Assembly: GCF_963676485.1 (NCBI RefSeq)
Contig: NZ_OY781114.1
Coordinates: 2,513,001 to 2,577,000, forward strand
Length of the DNA stretch: 64,000 bases
Source: an uncultured Cohaesibacter sp.
Lineage (GTDB): Bacteria > Pseudomonadota > Alphaproteobacteria > Rhizobiales > Cohaesibacteraceae
Reading direction: 5' to 3'
The position numbers and the translations under genes were made by a program. How positions within the stretch are numbered: the stretch's first letter is position 1; every line of letters begins with the position of its first letter. The notes below the pieces were generated by a model. The model worked only from the letters and a program-made list of their open reading frames with translations, was not told where the DNA came from and ran no database searches. Below are positions 18,888 through 27,090 of the stretch, one piece after another.

Positions 18888-21800
18888 TCAATTGCCGAAC
18901 AGGCCTTTGGTTATGCCTTGCAGGAGTTGTTCTTCCAGTTTGGGCTTTTGCTGGTTGTTGTCATTGTTGCCCTTTTGGGGCTGCAGTAGCTGGTTCAGAT
19001 CCACACCGAGCTTGTCTGACTGCTTCTGCAGCTCCTTGGATACATTCTTCTCAATCTTCTTGATTGCCTTTGAGGCAGCCTTGCCCGGCTGGCCCATCTG
19101 GTCGAGGGACCGGAGAATGGCTTCAGGATTTTGCAGAATTCCCGGTATGTCAGGATAAATGCGCGGTTGGCTGAGCTTGCCTTCGATGATGATCGGGATG
19201 GGAACGCCATCCGCATCCACGGGGCCACCCTGTCCTTTAAGTTTGGCGATGACTTTTGGTATGGCCTTATACTTGATCGTCATCTCAGGCAGATTGATCG
19301 AGCCAGCGCCAGACAGGCGCAACAGCGGGCTCAGCATGTTGAGGTCATTATTGCTCGCAATACCATTCTTGAAGAGGAAGCTTGCCGTCAGCGCCGAAAA
19401 GTCCGTGCTTTCAGTCTTGGCGGAGGCCCATCCGTCCAGAATATTGCCGCGCAAGCTGCGCAGCATGCGGGGAATGTTGATGCCGTTGATTTGCCCATCA
19501 CGGATTTCAAGATTGCTCGTGCCGTTGAGCTGTCTGATGATGGCGGCCTGACTTGCCCCCTGCGCTGTCAGATCAAGGGTTACGCCGCCTTTGCCGCTCA
19601 AGTAGCGCATACCGATGGTGTCGGTGAGGAAGGGACGCATATTCATACCCGAGAGGGCGAATTTTGCTGCCAGCTTGGCGGGTTTTGAGCGTGCGTCTAC
19701 CATGATCTGTCCGTTGCCCGTGCCGTTATAAAGCGCGAGCTGGCTCAACGTCGTGGAAAGCTGTCCATTGTTGACTTTCACAGCAAGCTGAACCGGCCCC
19801 ACTATGATGTCGCGGGCAATAAGGGACTTGGCCGAGAAGGCCAGATCGGCCTTGATGGTGTTGAGACCGGAGAAATCGATGGGGCTCTCATCCCAACCCG
19901 ACGAGGAGGCCGGACGACTGGCAGCTTGTCTGTTTTGCGTTCTTCCGCTTTTCTGCCCATCGCCCATGAAGGGGGTTGCGTCCAGCTTGGTAAAGGCCAG
20001 TGAACCCGAGATGGTCGGAACGGTGCCCGCGACATAGGAGATGTTGCCGGAGCCATTGGTCTGCCCCATCCGCAGGGTCATGTTTTTCAGGGTGCTTTTG
20101 TTGGCTCCAAGATCAAGTTGCCCGGAAAAGAACACCGGAAGGTCCGGTGTGCCCCGGTTCACATCGCGCCCGAGCCAGGCAAGCAGCTGCTTGCTGGATT
20201 TGGTTTCAACGGTCAGCTTGCTGCCTGAAAGGCTGCTCTTTACGGGATCAACCGTTCCGGCAAGGGCAACAGCAAAACGTGTACCTTGAGCTGAAATGCT
20301 TGCAGGCACAGGCGCATTGGCCAGCAATTCGCCAAGGCCTATGGCGCTGCTATACTGGATGGTGTCGCCATTCCAGTTGAAGCGCCCCTTGATGTCGACC
20401 GGATCGTCCAGATTGGCAATGGTGATGCGGCTGGAAATATTGCTCAGCATGCCGGTTTTGCGGGTTGGCACGGCCTGTTCCAGCGCCGGGTTGGCGTAGT
20501 TGCCATTAGCAAGGGTGATCTCGCCTGCCAGATTGCCCTTGCGGGTGATTTCATCAACGCTCAGGCCTTGTGCCGCAAAGTTGATGTTGGCGGAGAGATT
20601 GCCAGTCAGCGGACTGGTTTGCCCTGCCAGATTGGCAACGTCCTTAACGCCCAGTCCGTTGGCCATCAAGGACCCTGACCAGACAAGTTGGTTGACATCG
20701 CCCGATAGCTGGGCGCGCAGATTGCCCTTGGCCAAATTGGCCGATTTGAGATTGACGCCCAGCTTGCCATTTATGATCTGGGCAAGCAGCTTGACCTTTC
20801 TCAAGGATTGGCCCTTGTAGGTGAGACGCCCGGACCGGAAATCTAACGAGGCGTTGAAATCATTGAGGATGGACAGATCAGGCGGTGTCTTCTCAGAGCC
20901 TTGAGCCGGTGCCTTTGCTTGCTGGCCTTGGGGGCTTGTTGTGTCCTCAGGCTTCAGGAGCGTATCGATATTGAAGGTGGCACTATCAACGGCAAGTCGG
21001 ATGGTCTGGCGCTGCGTGTTTGCCGCGGTGAAAAGCCTTGCGGCAGCGTTGAGTTGCTGCTTGTCCAAGGTGAGGGCAAGGCTTGGCAGGCGGATTTCGT
21101 TTTTCTGCGCAATCACAGAGCCATTGAGGCTGGCTGCTTTGACATCAAGCAGGTCTGGCGAAAGGCCCATCCAGCTCATGAATTGCTTCACATTGCCGAT
21201 ATTGGAAGCATAGTTTGCCACAAAGAGCTGATTGCTCTTGTAGGCAAGGGTGCCCTCCATGGTCGCCTTGATCAGCTCGCCATCAAGGTTCAGATCAAGC
21301 CGGGAGGATTGGCCATTGATCGCGCGTCCGGTGTTGGCAAGTTTTGCCTGAATGGAGAGGGATTGCCCCTTATAAGGCAAGGTGGCTTCTATTTCAGACG
21401 CGCCATTGAAATCAGGAATGCGCACCGTTGCGTTCAGCCCTGAGACGATGGCATGTGTATGTCCGCCCGGATCGATGGTAACGACTTGGGCATCTTTGAT
21501 GCTCAGGCGGCGGATGCTGAGCGCGGAAAGGTCGATCTCTGCGGATTGGCCGGATGGGGCCGCTGTGGAGCTTCCCTCAGAAGCTGTGCCATCGGTTGAT
21601 TTGGACTTACCCTGAGTGTCTTTTGCGGGTGTGGCTTGTCCGGTGGCGATGGTGATTACCGGTTGATCCAGCGTAATGCCGGTAATGTCAGCCTTGCCGT
21701 TCAAAAGGGGCGAGAGGGCGAGGCCGAAATCCAGCGCCCGCACAGAAAAGAGCGGCTGGCCCGCTTTGTCTTTGAGTGAGACGCTCTCGGTGTTCAACTT

Positions 21801-21983
21801 GACGCCGGTGATGAAGGAAAGGGACACATCGCCATCGATGACGAGCGTCATGCCTGTCTGGTCCTTCACCAGATTGACCACCTGTGCCTTGAGATAGTTG
21901 GTGGAGAGGAACATGGGCAGGAGAAGAATCGCCAGAATGACCAGAATGATTGCTGAAACAATGGAAATGACTATATTTCGCAC
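18888..21983 (-). CDS. AsmA family envelope protein
   Basis: Large envelope protein of the AsmA-like (VPS13/chorein-related) group, anchored in the inner membrane by one N-terminal helix (residues ~4-26, IVISIVSAIILVILAILLLP) with the rest periplasmic. 1031 residues when read from GTG at 21983, which has GGGAGAG at proper spacing. A TTG one codon earlier is also open. Features: AsmA N-terminal region (VSLSFITGVKLNTESVSL), a low-complexity linker near 130-150 rich in Ser/Thr/Lys, a second linker near 680-700, and the AsmA_2 C-terminal domain. Relatives are tied to outer-membrane lipid homeostasis and phospholipid transport. The exact role is not known. Confidence 0.88.
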   Translation of the reverse strand: MRNIVISIVSAIILVILAILLLPMFLSTNYLKAQVVNLVKDQTGMTLVIDGDVSLSFITGVKLNTESVSLKDKAGQPLFSVRALDFGLALSPLLNGKADITGITLDQPVITIATGQATPAKDTQGKSKSTDGTASEGSSTAAPSGQSAEIDLSALSIRRLSIKDAQVVTIDPGGHTHAIVSGLNATVRIPDFNGASEIEATLPYKGQSLSIQAKLANTGRAINGQSSRLDLNLDGELIKATMEGTLAYKSNQLFVANYASNIGNVKQFMSWMGLSPDLLDVKAASLNGSVIAQKNEIRLPSLALTLDKQQLNAAARLFTAANTQRQTIRLAVDSATFNIDTLLKPEDTTSPQGQQAKAPAQGSEKTPPDLSILNDFNASLDFRSGRLTYKGQSLRKVKLLAQIINGKLGVNLKSANLAKGNLRAQLSGDVNQLVWSGSLMANGLGVKDVANLAGQTSPLTGNLSANINFAAQGLSVDEITRKGNLAGEITLANGNYANPALEQAVPTRKTGMLSNISSRITIANLDDPVDIKGRFNWNGDTIQYSSAIGLGELLANAPVPASISAQGTRFAVALAGTVDPVKSSLSGSKLTVETKSSKQLLAWLGRDVNRGTPDLPVFFSGQLDLGANKSTLKNMTLRMGQTNGSGNISYVAGTVPTISGSLAFTKLDATPFMGDGQKSGRTQNRQAASRPASSSGWDESPIDFSGLNTIKADLAFSAKSLIARDIIVGPVQLAVKVNNGQLSTTLSQLALYNGTGNGQIMVDARSKPAKLAAKFALSGMNMRPFLTDTIGMRYLSGKGGVTLDLTAQGASQAAIIRQLNGTSNLEIRDGQINGINIPRMLRSLRGNILDGWASAKTESTDFSALTASFLFKNGIASNNDLNMLSPLLRLSGAGSINLPEMTIKYKAIPKVIAKLKGQGGPVDADGVPIPIIIEGKLSQPRIYPDIPGILQNPEAILRSLDQMGQPGKAASKAIKKIEKNVSKELQKQSDKLGVDLNQLLQPQKGNNDNNQQKPKLEEQLLQGITKGLFGN

Positions 21984-22285
21984 CAAACTCTCCCGCCGAT
22001 CCGGCTTTTCCTGTGCTGTTTCATTGCGAGCGGCTTCGAGAGTTCGAATCAGCGCTCGGTTTCATATTAAGTGTATAAATCGCCTTTCTACAATCTGCTT
22101 GCCATATTCAGCCATTTTTTGAAGCATTTCGGCAGCAGGGAGGCTTTTTTTCCTCTTCGGGGTGCCAAAGGGCAGAATTGGAAAATTCCACACTTGAATT
22201 CATTTGTTGATGGAACTCAAATGACTTGTCACATATTGGTTCTACAAGTCTCTAAAGTTTCAAAAGCAATTGATTGGGGTTGAAA
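21984..22285. other. Divergent region between asmA-like gene and pgi
   Basis: No gene seen. It contains a loose inverted repeat TCATTTG (22200-22206) / CAAATGA (22218-22224) ahead of pgi. Promoters are expected for both genes but I cannot place them with confidence. Confidence 0.3.
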
Positions 22286-23911
22286 ATGAGCTCTCTGGAA
22301 GTCGTCTGGTCCGATTTGGTCCGCCATCGTCAGGAATTGACCGATTTTAACCTGCGCTCAGCTTTCGCTGAAGATGCTGACAGGTTCGAACGCTTTTCTG
22401 CAGAAATGGATGGATGTCTAACGCTCGACTATTCGCGCAACCGCATCCAGGACAAAACCCTGATGCTGCTTGAAAATCTGATGCTGCAATCCGGCGTGGC
22501 CGAGCGCTATGCCGAGATGAAGGCTGGCGTTGCCATCAACAATACCGAAGGGCGCTCCGTGCTGCATATCGCTCTGCGGGGCAGTGTTGATGATGATCTG
22601 GTGGTCAACGGACAGGCCATTGCGGCTGATGTGAATGCCGTCAAGGCACGGCTTTATGCTTTTGCCCAAGGAGTGCGCGATGGGTCTATCGCTGCCAAGG
22701 ATGGCAAGCCCTTCACCGATGTAGTCAATATCGGCATCGGTGGGTCCGATCTTGGCCCGCATATGGTGACCGCAGGGCTCGCTGCTTATCATGATGGTCC
22801 GCGCGTGCATTTCGTCTCCAACGTGGATGGCGCGCATATGGGGGATACGCTGAAGACGCTTGATCCGGCGCACACTCTGTTTCTCGTTGCCTCCAAAACC
22901 TTCACCACGCAGGAAACCATGACCAACGCCCGCGCCGCCAAGGCATGGTTGGTTGCTGATCTGGGTGAGGATGCTGTGGGCGATCATTTCGCCGCGCTTT
23001 CCACCAACAAGGAAGGCGTGGAAGGCTTTGGTATCAGCACCGACCGGATGTTTGAATTCTGGGACTGGGTTGGCGGTCGCTATTCGGTCTGGTCGGCCAT
23101 CGGGCTGCCTGTGATGATTGCCATCGGGCCGGAAGGCTTTGAGGACTTTCTCGCTGGCGCCCACTCCATGGATCGGCATTTCGAAACAGCGCCATTCCGC
23201 GAAAACCTGCCGATGCTGATGGCCGCGCTTGGTCTTTGGTATCGCAATATCTGGGCTTGCTCTTCGGTTGCCGTGTTGCCTTATGATCAGCGTTTGGAAT
23301 TCTTCTCGGCCTTCCTGCAACAACTGGATATGGAATCCAACGGCAAGCGGGTGCGCCGCGATGGCTCCGATATTCTGCGCGCATCCGGCCCAGTGATATG
23401 GGGCCAATCCGGCACCAACGGCCAGCATGCTTTCTATCAGGAATTGCATCAGGGCAATGATATTATTCCGTGTGAATTTCTTGTCGCGGCAAAACCAACC
23501 GATGCGGATGAGGGCCAGCATGAGCTGTTGCTGGCCAACTGTCTGGCTCAGGTCGAGGCTCTGGCCTTTGGCCGCACCGCAGATGAAGCCCGGGCACAGC
23601 TGCAAGCCTCGGGTAAATCCCCTGAAGAGGTCGCAGCTCTCGTGCCGCACAAGGTGTTCCCGGGCAATCGCCCGACCTCGCTTCTCTTCTATGACAAGCT
23701 GACCCCGAAAATGCTTGGTCGCCTCATCGCTCTTTATGAGCACAAAGTCTTCGTGCAAGGCGTTGTTTGGGGTGTGAACAGCTATGACCAGTGGGGTGTT
23801 GAGCTTGGCAAAGAGCTGGCCAACAAGCTGGCTCCGGCCGTCAAGTCCGCCGAACGCGGCGAAGGCGACCCGGCCATCCTCAATCGCCTCAAAGCCTATC
23901 GCGCCAAATAA
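22286..23911 (+). CDS. pgi: Glucose-6-phosphate isomerase
   Basis: Interconverts glucose-6-phosphate and fructose-6-phosphate; cytosolic. 541 residues from the ATG at 22286. A TTG four codons earlier is in frame but has no better ribosome site. The two PGI signatures are present as [23 protein letters not shown] and [17 protein letters not shown], with VFPGNRPT between. The catalytic Glu lies in the MESNGKR segment region and the His in [11 protein letters not shown] terminator follows. Confidence 0.97.
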   Translation: MSSLEVVWSDLVRHRQELTDFNLRSAFAEDADRFERFSAEMDGCLTLDYSRNRIQDKTLMLLENLMLQSGVAERYAEMKAGVAINNTEGRSVLHIALRGSVDDDLVVNGQAIAADVNAVKARLYAFAQGVRDGSIAAKDGKPFTDVVNIGIGGSDLGPHMVTAGLAAYHDGPRVHFVSNVDGAHMGDTLKTLDPAHTLFLVASKTFTTQETMTNARAAKAWLVADLGEDAVGDHFAALSTNKEGVEGFGISTDRMFEFWDWVGGRYSVWSAIGLPVMIAIGPEGFEDFLAGAHSMDRHFETAPFRENLPMLMAALGLWYRNIWACSSVAVLPYDQRLEFFSAFLQQLDMESNGKRVRRDGSDILRASGPVIWGQSGTNGQHAFYQELHQGNDIIPCEFLVAAKPTDADEGQHELLLANCLAQVEALAFGRTADEARAQLQASGKSPEEVAALVPHKVFPGNRPTSLLFYDKLTPKMLGRLIALYEHKVFVQGVVWGVNSYDQWGVELGKELANKLAPAVKSAERGEGDPAILNRLKAYRAK

Positions 23912-23943
23912 GAGCAAAGCAGCGTTTGGTAAAACAGATATCC

Positions 23944-23976
23944 AACCCGTCGGAGCAATCCGGCGGGTTTTGTTTT
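23944..23976 (+). terminator. Terminator of pgi
   Basis: Stem AACCCGTCGG-AGCAA-TCCGGCGGGTT with one mismatch/wobble, followed by TTGTTTT. Confidence 0.82.
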
Positions 23977-24410
23977 GGAGCACTTCGTGGAGGGATATGT
24001 TTGTTCGGAGCCCAAACTCGACATTGGAAATGGTGGGGCGATGGGCCGAAACTTCTATTCGCTTGCATGGCTGACCGTTTTCAATTGGTGATACGCTGCA
24101 TCAGACCACTCCGCCTCTGAGCAGGGACATCGGTAATCAACGGGTTTATTGGCAAACTGCTCTGCATACGAAACCTCGTGTTGTAGAGTGAGGTTGATTG
24201 AGTTATTCAACCATTAATACGCATTAAAATTTCACAACAAATAAGATTGCCTAGCCAGATTGGGTTCAATCATTGCGTAGAGGTAGGGTTCCTTGCTACT
24301 CACGCAAAAATAATGCCGGTCCGGCGGAACGCTTAATTTCAGGCGTAGACAGTATGACCCGACGGGCCAAGATCGTCGAAGTCTAAAATACATATCGAGG
24401 ATATATACGA
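23977..24410. other. Non-coding stretch at the left side of the accessory region
   Basis: No gene recognised. It contains the 15-base sequence CCCAAACTCGACATT (24011-24025), repeated in the same orientation at 26425-26439 beyond the recombinase gene. It becomes AT-richer towards the hypothetical gene at 24411. Confidence 0.4.
24011..24025 (+). repeat. 15-bp direct repeat, left copy
   Basis: CCCAAACTCGACATT, identical to 26425-26439. The pair brackets the four-TM gene, phd-doc remnant and recombinase. It could be a core of recombination or a dispersed intergenic repeat. Confidence 0.45.
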
Positions 24411-25025
24411 GTGTCTAAGCTTCAGAAGGCCGCAATAAAATGGGGCGATGGTGCCCGTTCGATGCGAAGAGGCGAATCCAAGCAATTCGATAAGCTTGAC
24501 GATTTTTTCTGGGTCGTGGGGTGGTTCTCTTTGATTGTGTGCTCCTACATCTATGCATGGATATTGGGGCCGAAACTTCAGAAAGTGTCAGATTGGATTG
24601 CTGAAAACTGCACTATTTTTGCGCCCCGTATTCAGCTTCTTGAGAATTATGATCACCATTCTCATCTGATCTATTCGGCAACCATTCTGTCTTGCGCATC
24701 CCTCTTACCTGTATTCCTCATTTTGCTAGCAGTAGCTTATTGGAAGACTGTCGTGGAAAAAAGGCTTTGCGAAAGTGTAAGCAAAAGAAGAACCCCCACC
24801 CATTTATTATTTACAATGGTTATAATTTTTACTTTATTTTACTTTTTTTTCATGTTTTCTTACTTCGATATTGATCCGCGATATCCAGGGAATATGAGAG
24901 TATTTCTTTGGCCTCTCTCTTCAATATTTTTATCTCTCTGCGCATATACTTCCGCTAGGTTTTTGTTCTCGATCTTGGTCGGCATTATGAAGCTGGCTTT
25001 TTTACCGGGAGGCCATCATGGCTGA
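24411..25025 (+). CDS. Four-TM membrane protein of unknown function
   Basis: Not recognised. 204 residues starting at GTG 24411, preceded by CGAGG at workable spacing. A basic N-terminal segment (~30 residues) leads into four hydrophobic helices at about 32-55, 85-115, 128-152 and 162-198. A charged loop (KTVVEKRLCESVSKRRTP) sits between helices 2 and 3. Base composition is poorer in G+C than in housekeeping neighbours, especially in the second half. It lies in the accessory zone next to a toxin-antitoxin remnant and a recombinase, so it was probably acquired. Confidence 0.6.
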   Translation: MSKLQKAAIKWGDGARSMRRGESKQFDKLDDFFWVVGWFSLIVCSYIYAWILGPKLQKVSDWIAENCTIFAPRIQLLENYDHHSHLIYSATILSCASLLPVFLILLAVAYWKTVVEKRLCESVSKRRTPTHLLFTMVIIFTLFYFFFMFSYFDIDPRYPGNMRVFLWPLSSIFLSLCAYTSARFLFSILVGIMKLAFLPGGHHG

Positions 25026-25061
25026 TAAAAACAAGGTTATTTGTCTCTATAAGTGGTTGGC

Positions 25062-25298
25062 CTAGCGGTTTCTAGCCTTACCCTTGATCAGGTATGTTGT
25101 CTTGTTGAACTGAACGGCAGCAAAGTCCGCAAGTTGAAAACAATCCTCTTCTCCATAGGCGTGAAGGTTCTGAGGCCGAGCAAGAGCTGAATTCAATAGC
25201 CCTGCGTCCCTTATGCCCTGAGCGCCTCCTCCAATGTCGATCACGCGTTCATGCAAACGTGTAACGAGTTCTTCAAAAATCCACCTCGGTTCAGTCAT
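25062..25298 (-). pseudogene. Truncated Doc (Fic-fold) toxin
   Basis: 78 residues matching the N-terminal half of death-on-curing toxins: HERVIDIGGGAQGIRDAGLLNSALARPQNLHAYG, then the start of the helix before the active site. After QLADFAA the chain changes to QFNKTTYLIKGKARNR and stops. The Fic/Doc motif HPFxDGNKR, which carries the catalytic His, is absent, so AMPylation or phosphotransfer activity cannot be present. The start overlaps the antitoxin stop by four bases. It is a decayed toxin gene. A small residual role as a Phd corepressor is conceivable. Confidence 0.82.
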
Positions 25299-25531
25299 CG
25301 ATTGGCAAGTTCTATGATCGTATTGCGATGTTTATCAAGGCGCCGCTCCATGAGGAGTTCGACCTCGGGGGAGATGCCATTCTGGGTCCCTGTCAAACGG
25401 CGGTACTCGTCCGCAGACATTAAAACAAGACGGTCACGCTGATGACTTGTAATGATAACTGGCTCGTTCATGGCAGCATCACTGAAAGTGCCAATATTGT
25501 TCTTGAATTCTGTTGCGCTCACTCGGGTCAT
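25295..25531 (-). CDS. Phd/YefM-type antitoxin
   Basis: 78 residues. The N-terminal DNA-binding part MTRVSATEFKNNIGTF and VIITSHQRDRLVLMSADEYRRL is typical of Phd/YefM, followed by a toxin-binding helix. AAGGAGG lies before the ATG. The gene is coupled to the truncated doc by ATGA overlap. With the toxin broken, it is a solitary antitoxin that may still repress its own promoter, where paired heptamers are seen. Confidence 0.88.
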   Translation of the reverse strand: MTRVSATEFKNNIGTFSDAAMNEPVIITSHQRDRLVLMSADEYRRLTGTQNGISPEVELLMERRLDKHRNTIIELANR

Positions 25532-25555
25532 TTTGGCCTCCTTAACGTTGCAGTT

Positions 25556-25585
25556 AGTATATAGCCAAATTGTCCATTTTGTCCA
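25556..25585 (-). promoter_or_regulatory. phd promoter with tandem TGGACAA heptamers
   Basis: On the minus strand TGGACA (25585-25580), an 18-base spacer and TATACT (25561-25556) form a promoter. A second TGGACAA (25576-25570) lies 9 bases downstream inside the spacer. Repeats covering the promoter suit Phd autoregulation. Confidence 0.5.
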
Positions 25586-25602
25586 CTAACTGATGCGATT
25601 TT

Positions 25603-25624
25603 GGGCCGGCGATATCGTCGGCCC
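25603..25624. repeat. 22-bp near-perfect palindrome between recombinase and phd
   Basis: Centre GATATC, arms GGGCCGGC / GTCGGCCC with one mismatched pair. It lies just past the recombinase stop (25632). It could be a weak terminator or a recombination site. Confidence 0.45.
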
Positions 25625-25631
25625 TGCATTC

Positions 25632-26300
25632 TCAGATCTCAACACCTTCGGATATGGCGAGGGCATCCTCAAGCTCGACACCAAGATAACGAACCGTGCT
25701 GTCCATCTTGGTGTGGCCAAGCAACAGCTGGACTGCTCTTAAGTTCCCAGTTTTCTTGTAGATCTGGGCAACCTTGGTGCGTCTCATTGAATGAGTTCCA
25801 TAAGCGCTGGGCTCAAGACCTATGGATTGTACCCATTCTTTCAGAAGCCGTGCATATTGGCGTGTTGAAATATGCGGCCGATTATGAAAACGCCCTGGCC
25901 AGAGATAGGCGTGTCCAATCATCAGAGGATGATTTATCCACTCCTTCAGTGATTTCCGCGTGCCCTCGGTGATCTCGAAACTAACAGGCTTACCCGTCTT
26001 GCTTTGCAGGATAGAGACACGCTCCTTGATCGTACCGACTGCGAAGACGTCAGAAACTTTGAGACGAACAAGATCGCAACCTCGCAGTTTGCTGTCAATT
26101 GCCAGATTGAAAAGAGCCAGATCACGGACTGCTCCAGCCAGTTCAAGTCTGACACGAATAGCCCAGACATGTTTTGGCAAAAGCGGGCGCTTCTGTCCAA
26201 TGATCCTGCCATGGTTCCAAGCATGTTTGGCAGGGACCACCATCGGTAAATTGAAAGAAGACACGGCAATTCCTCCATTCTTTGCCCTCCCGCCCTGCAT
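25632..26300 (-). CDS. Small tyrosine recombinase / phage-type integrase
   Basis: A DNA breaking-rejoining enzyme consisting of little more than a catalytic domain. Numbered from the ATG at 26300 (222 residues), the catalytic set is complete: R73 (KLRGCDL), K101 (QSKTGK), H170/R173 (THSMRR), H196 (LLGHTKMD), Y205 (VRYLG). An arm-binding domain is lacking, as in the short integrases common in alphaproteobacterial accessory regions. The true start may instead be at 26243; neither has an obvious ribosome site. No excisionase is beside it. Its targets are unknown; nearby direct repeats are candidates. Confidence 0.88.
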   Translation of the reverse strand: MQGGRAKNGGIAVSSFNLPMVVPAKHAWNHGRIIGQKRPLLPKHVWAIRVRLELAGAVRDLALFNLAIDSKLRGCDLVRLKVSDVFAVGTIKERVSILQSKTGKPVSFEITEGTRKSLKEWINHPLMIGHAYLWPGRFHNRPHISTRQYARLLKEWVQSIGLEPSAYGTHSMRRTKVAQIYKKTGNLRAVQLLLGHTKMDSTVRYLGVELEDALAISEGVEI

Positions 26301-26424
26301 CCAGTTAAAGGGAACTCAATTATGGTCAAAAGCCTGCATGCTTACAATTCGCCCAACGAATGCGTGCCAGCTGTCTGGAAGAAGATTCCATCATGCTGCA
26401 CTTCGTTTGAATGGCCGGAATGAA

Positions 26425-26439
26425 CCCAAACTCGACATT
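26425..26439 (+). repeat. 15-bp direct repeat, right copy
   Basis: CCCAAACTCGACATT, identical and co-oriented with 24011-24025, about 2.4 kb apart. Confidence 0.45.
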
Positions 26440-26896
26440 AAGATGAGGCCCTTTCGATTGTGCGGGATACAAGCACGTGGAAATCATGGCTTTATACCAG
26501 GCATCCAATAGCCGAAAACTCCACTTGTTGCCTACGCCGGAGCGGAGCTTTGTGTCGGCCGCCGCAATTTAGGTGAGCGATTGTCGGGAAGCTGACAATG
26601 CGCATTGGTAAAATACCTGCAGGAAGGGGAAAACTCTTCATAGCGAGCGATGGTTTCCAATCCTCTTCAGTCACTTAGAATTGGTCCAAGCAAGTTTCGG
26701 ACGGCATTTCTTATCAAGAAACCTATCTGCGTCAGCCTCAAGAGGCCGCGCTGACCAAGCCCTTTGCTCCTCCTCGCTAGCGGAATCAGCAGGTTACCCC
26801 TAAGGCTCCCCAACGGAGGCCGATGCCTCAACAGATGAATATATGGAGCCTGCCTATCCGGCCATAAGCCTATTGGTTCCCGCCCAGGTTGCTACT

Positions 26897-26914
26897 CAAG
26901 TGTCCTGATGCAAA
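26897..26914 (+). repeat. Direct repeat upstream of chemoreceptor, copy 1
   Basis: CAAGTGTCCTGATGCAAA, matching 27061-27079 (CAAGTGTCCTCATGCGAAA) apart from one substitution and one inserted G; copies are 164 bases apart. Confidence 0.5.
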
Positions 26915-26930
26915 TATAATAGAATATCAG

Positions 26931-26946
26931 TTGTAATTAATTACAA
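26931..26946. promoter_or_regulatory. 16-bp perfect palindrome upstream of chemoreceptor
   Basis: TTGTAATTAATTACAA, 145 bases before the chemoreceptor ATG, in AT-rich DNA. It could be an operator for an unknown regulator. Confidence 0.5.
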
Positions 26947-27060
26947 ATACCATCCAAAATCATCTGAAATTCAAATTGAACTAAAAGTAGATTTTGAGTT
27001 TATTGCTCTAATATCCTCAATGATTCAGTTTTTTTTAACAAGAATTACAGATCATGCGAT

Positions 27061-27079
27061 CAAGTGTCCTCATGCGAAA
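27061..27079 (+). repeat. Direct repeat upstream of chemoreceptor, copy 2
   Basis: CAAGTGTCCTCATGCGAAA, just before the coding start at 27091. Confidence 0.5.
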
Positions 27080-27090
27080 GAATTCTTATT

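Larger units (their letters stand above)
26301..27090. other. Gene-poor stretch between recombinase and chemoreceptor
   Basis: No gene or RNA recognised in about 790 bases. It holds the right copy of the 15-bp repeat (26425-26439), the first copy of a CAAGTGTCCT-type repeat (26897-26914), a 16-bp perfect AT palindrome (26931-26946) and an AT-rich promoter-like section up to the chemoreceptor start. Confidence 0.45.

Noticed and set aside
26301..27060. Possible tRNA gene as integration target near the recombinase
   Set aside because: I could not fold a cloverleaf or find a T-loop consensus in either strand by eye.
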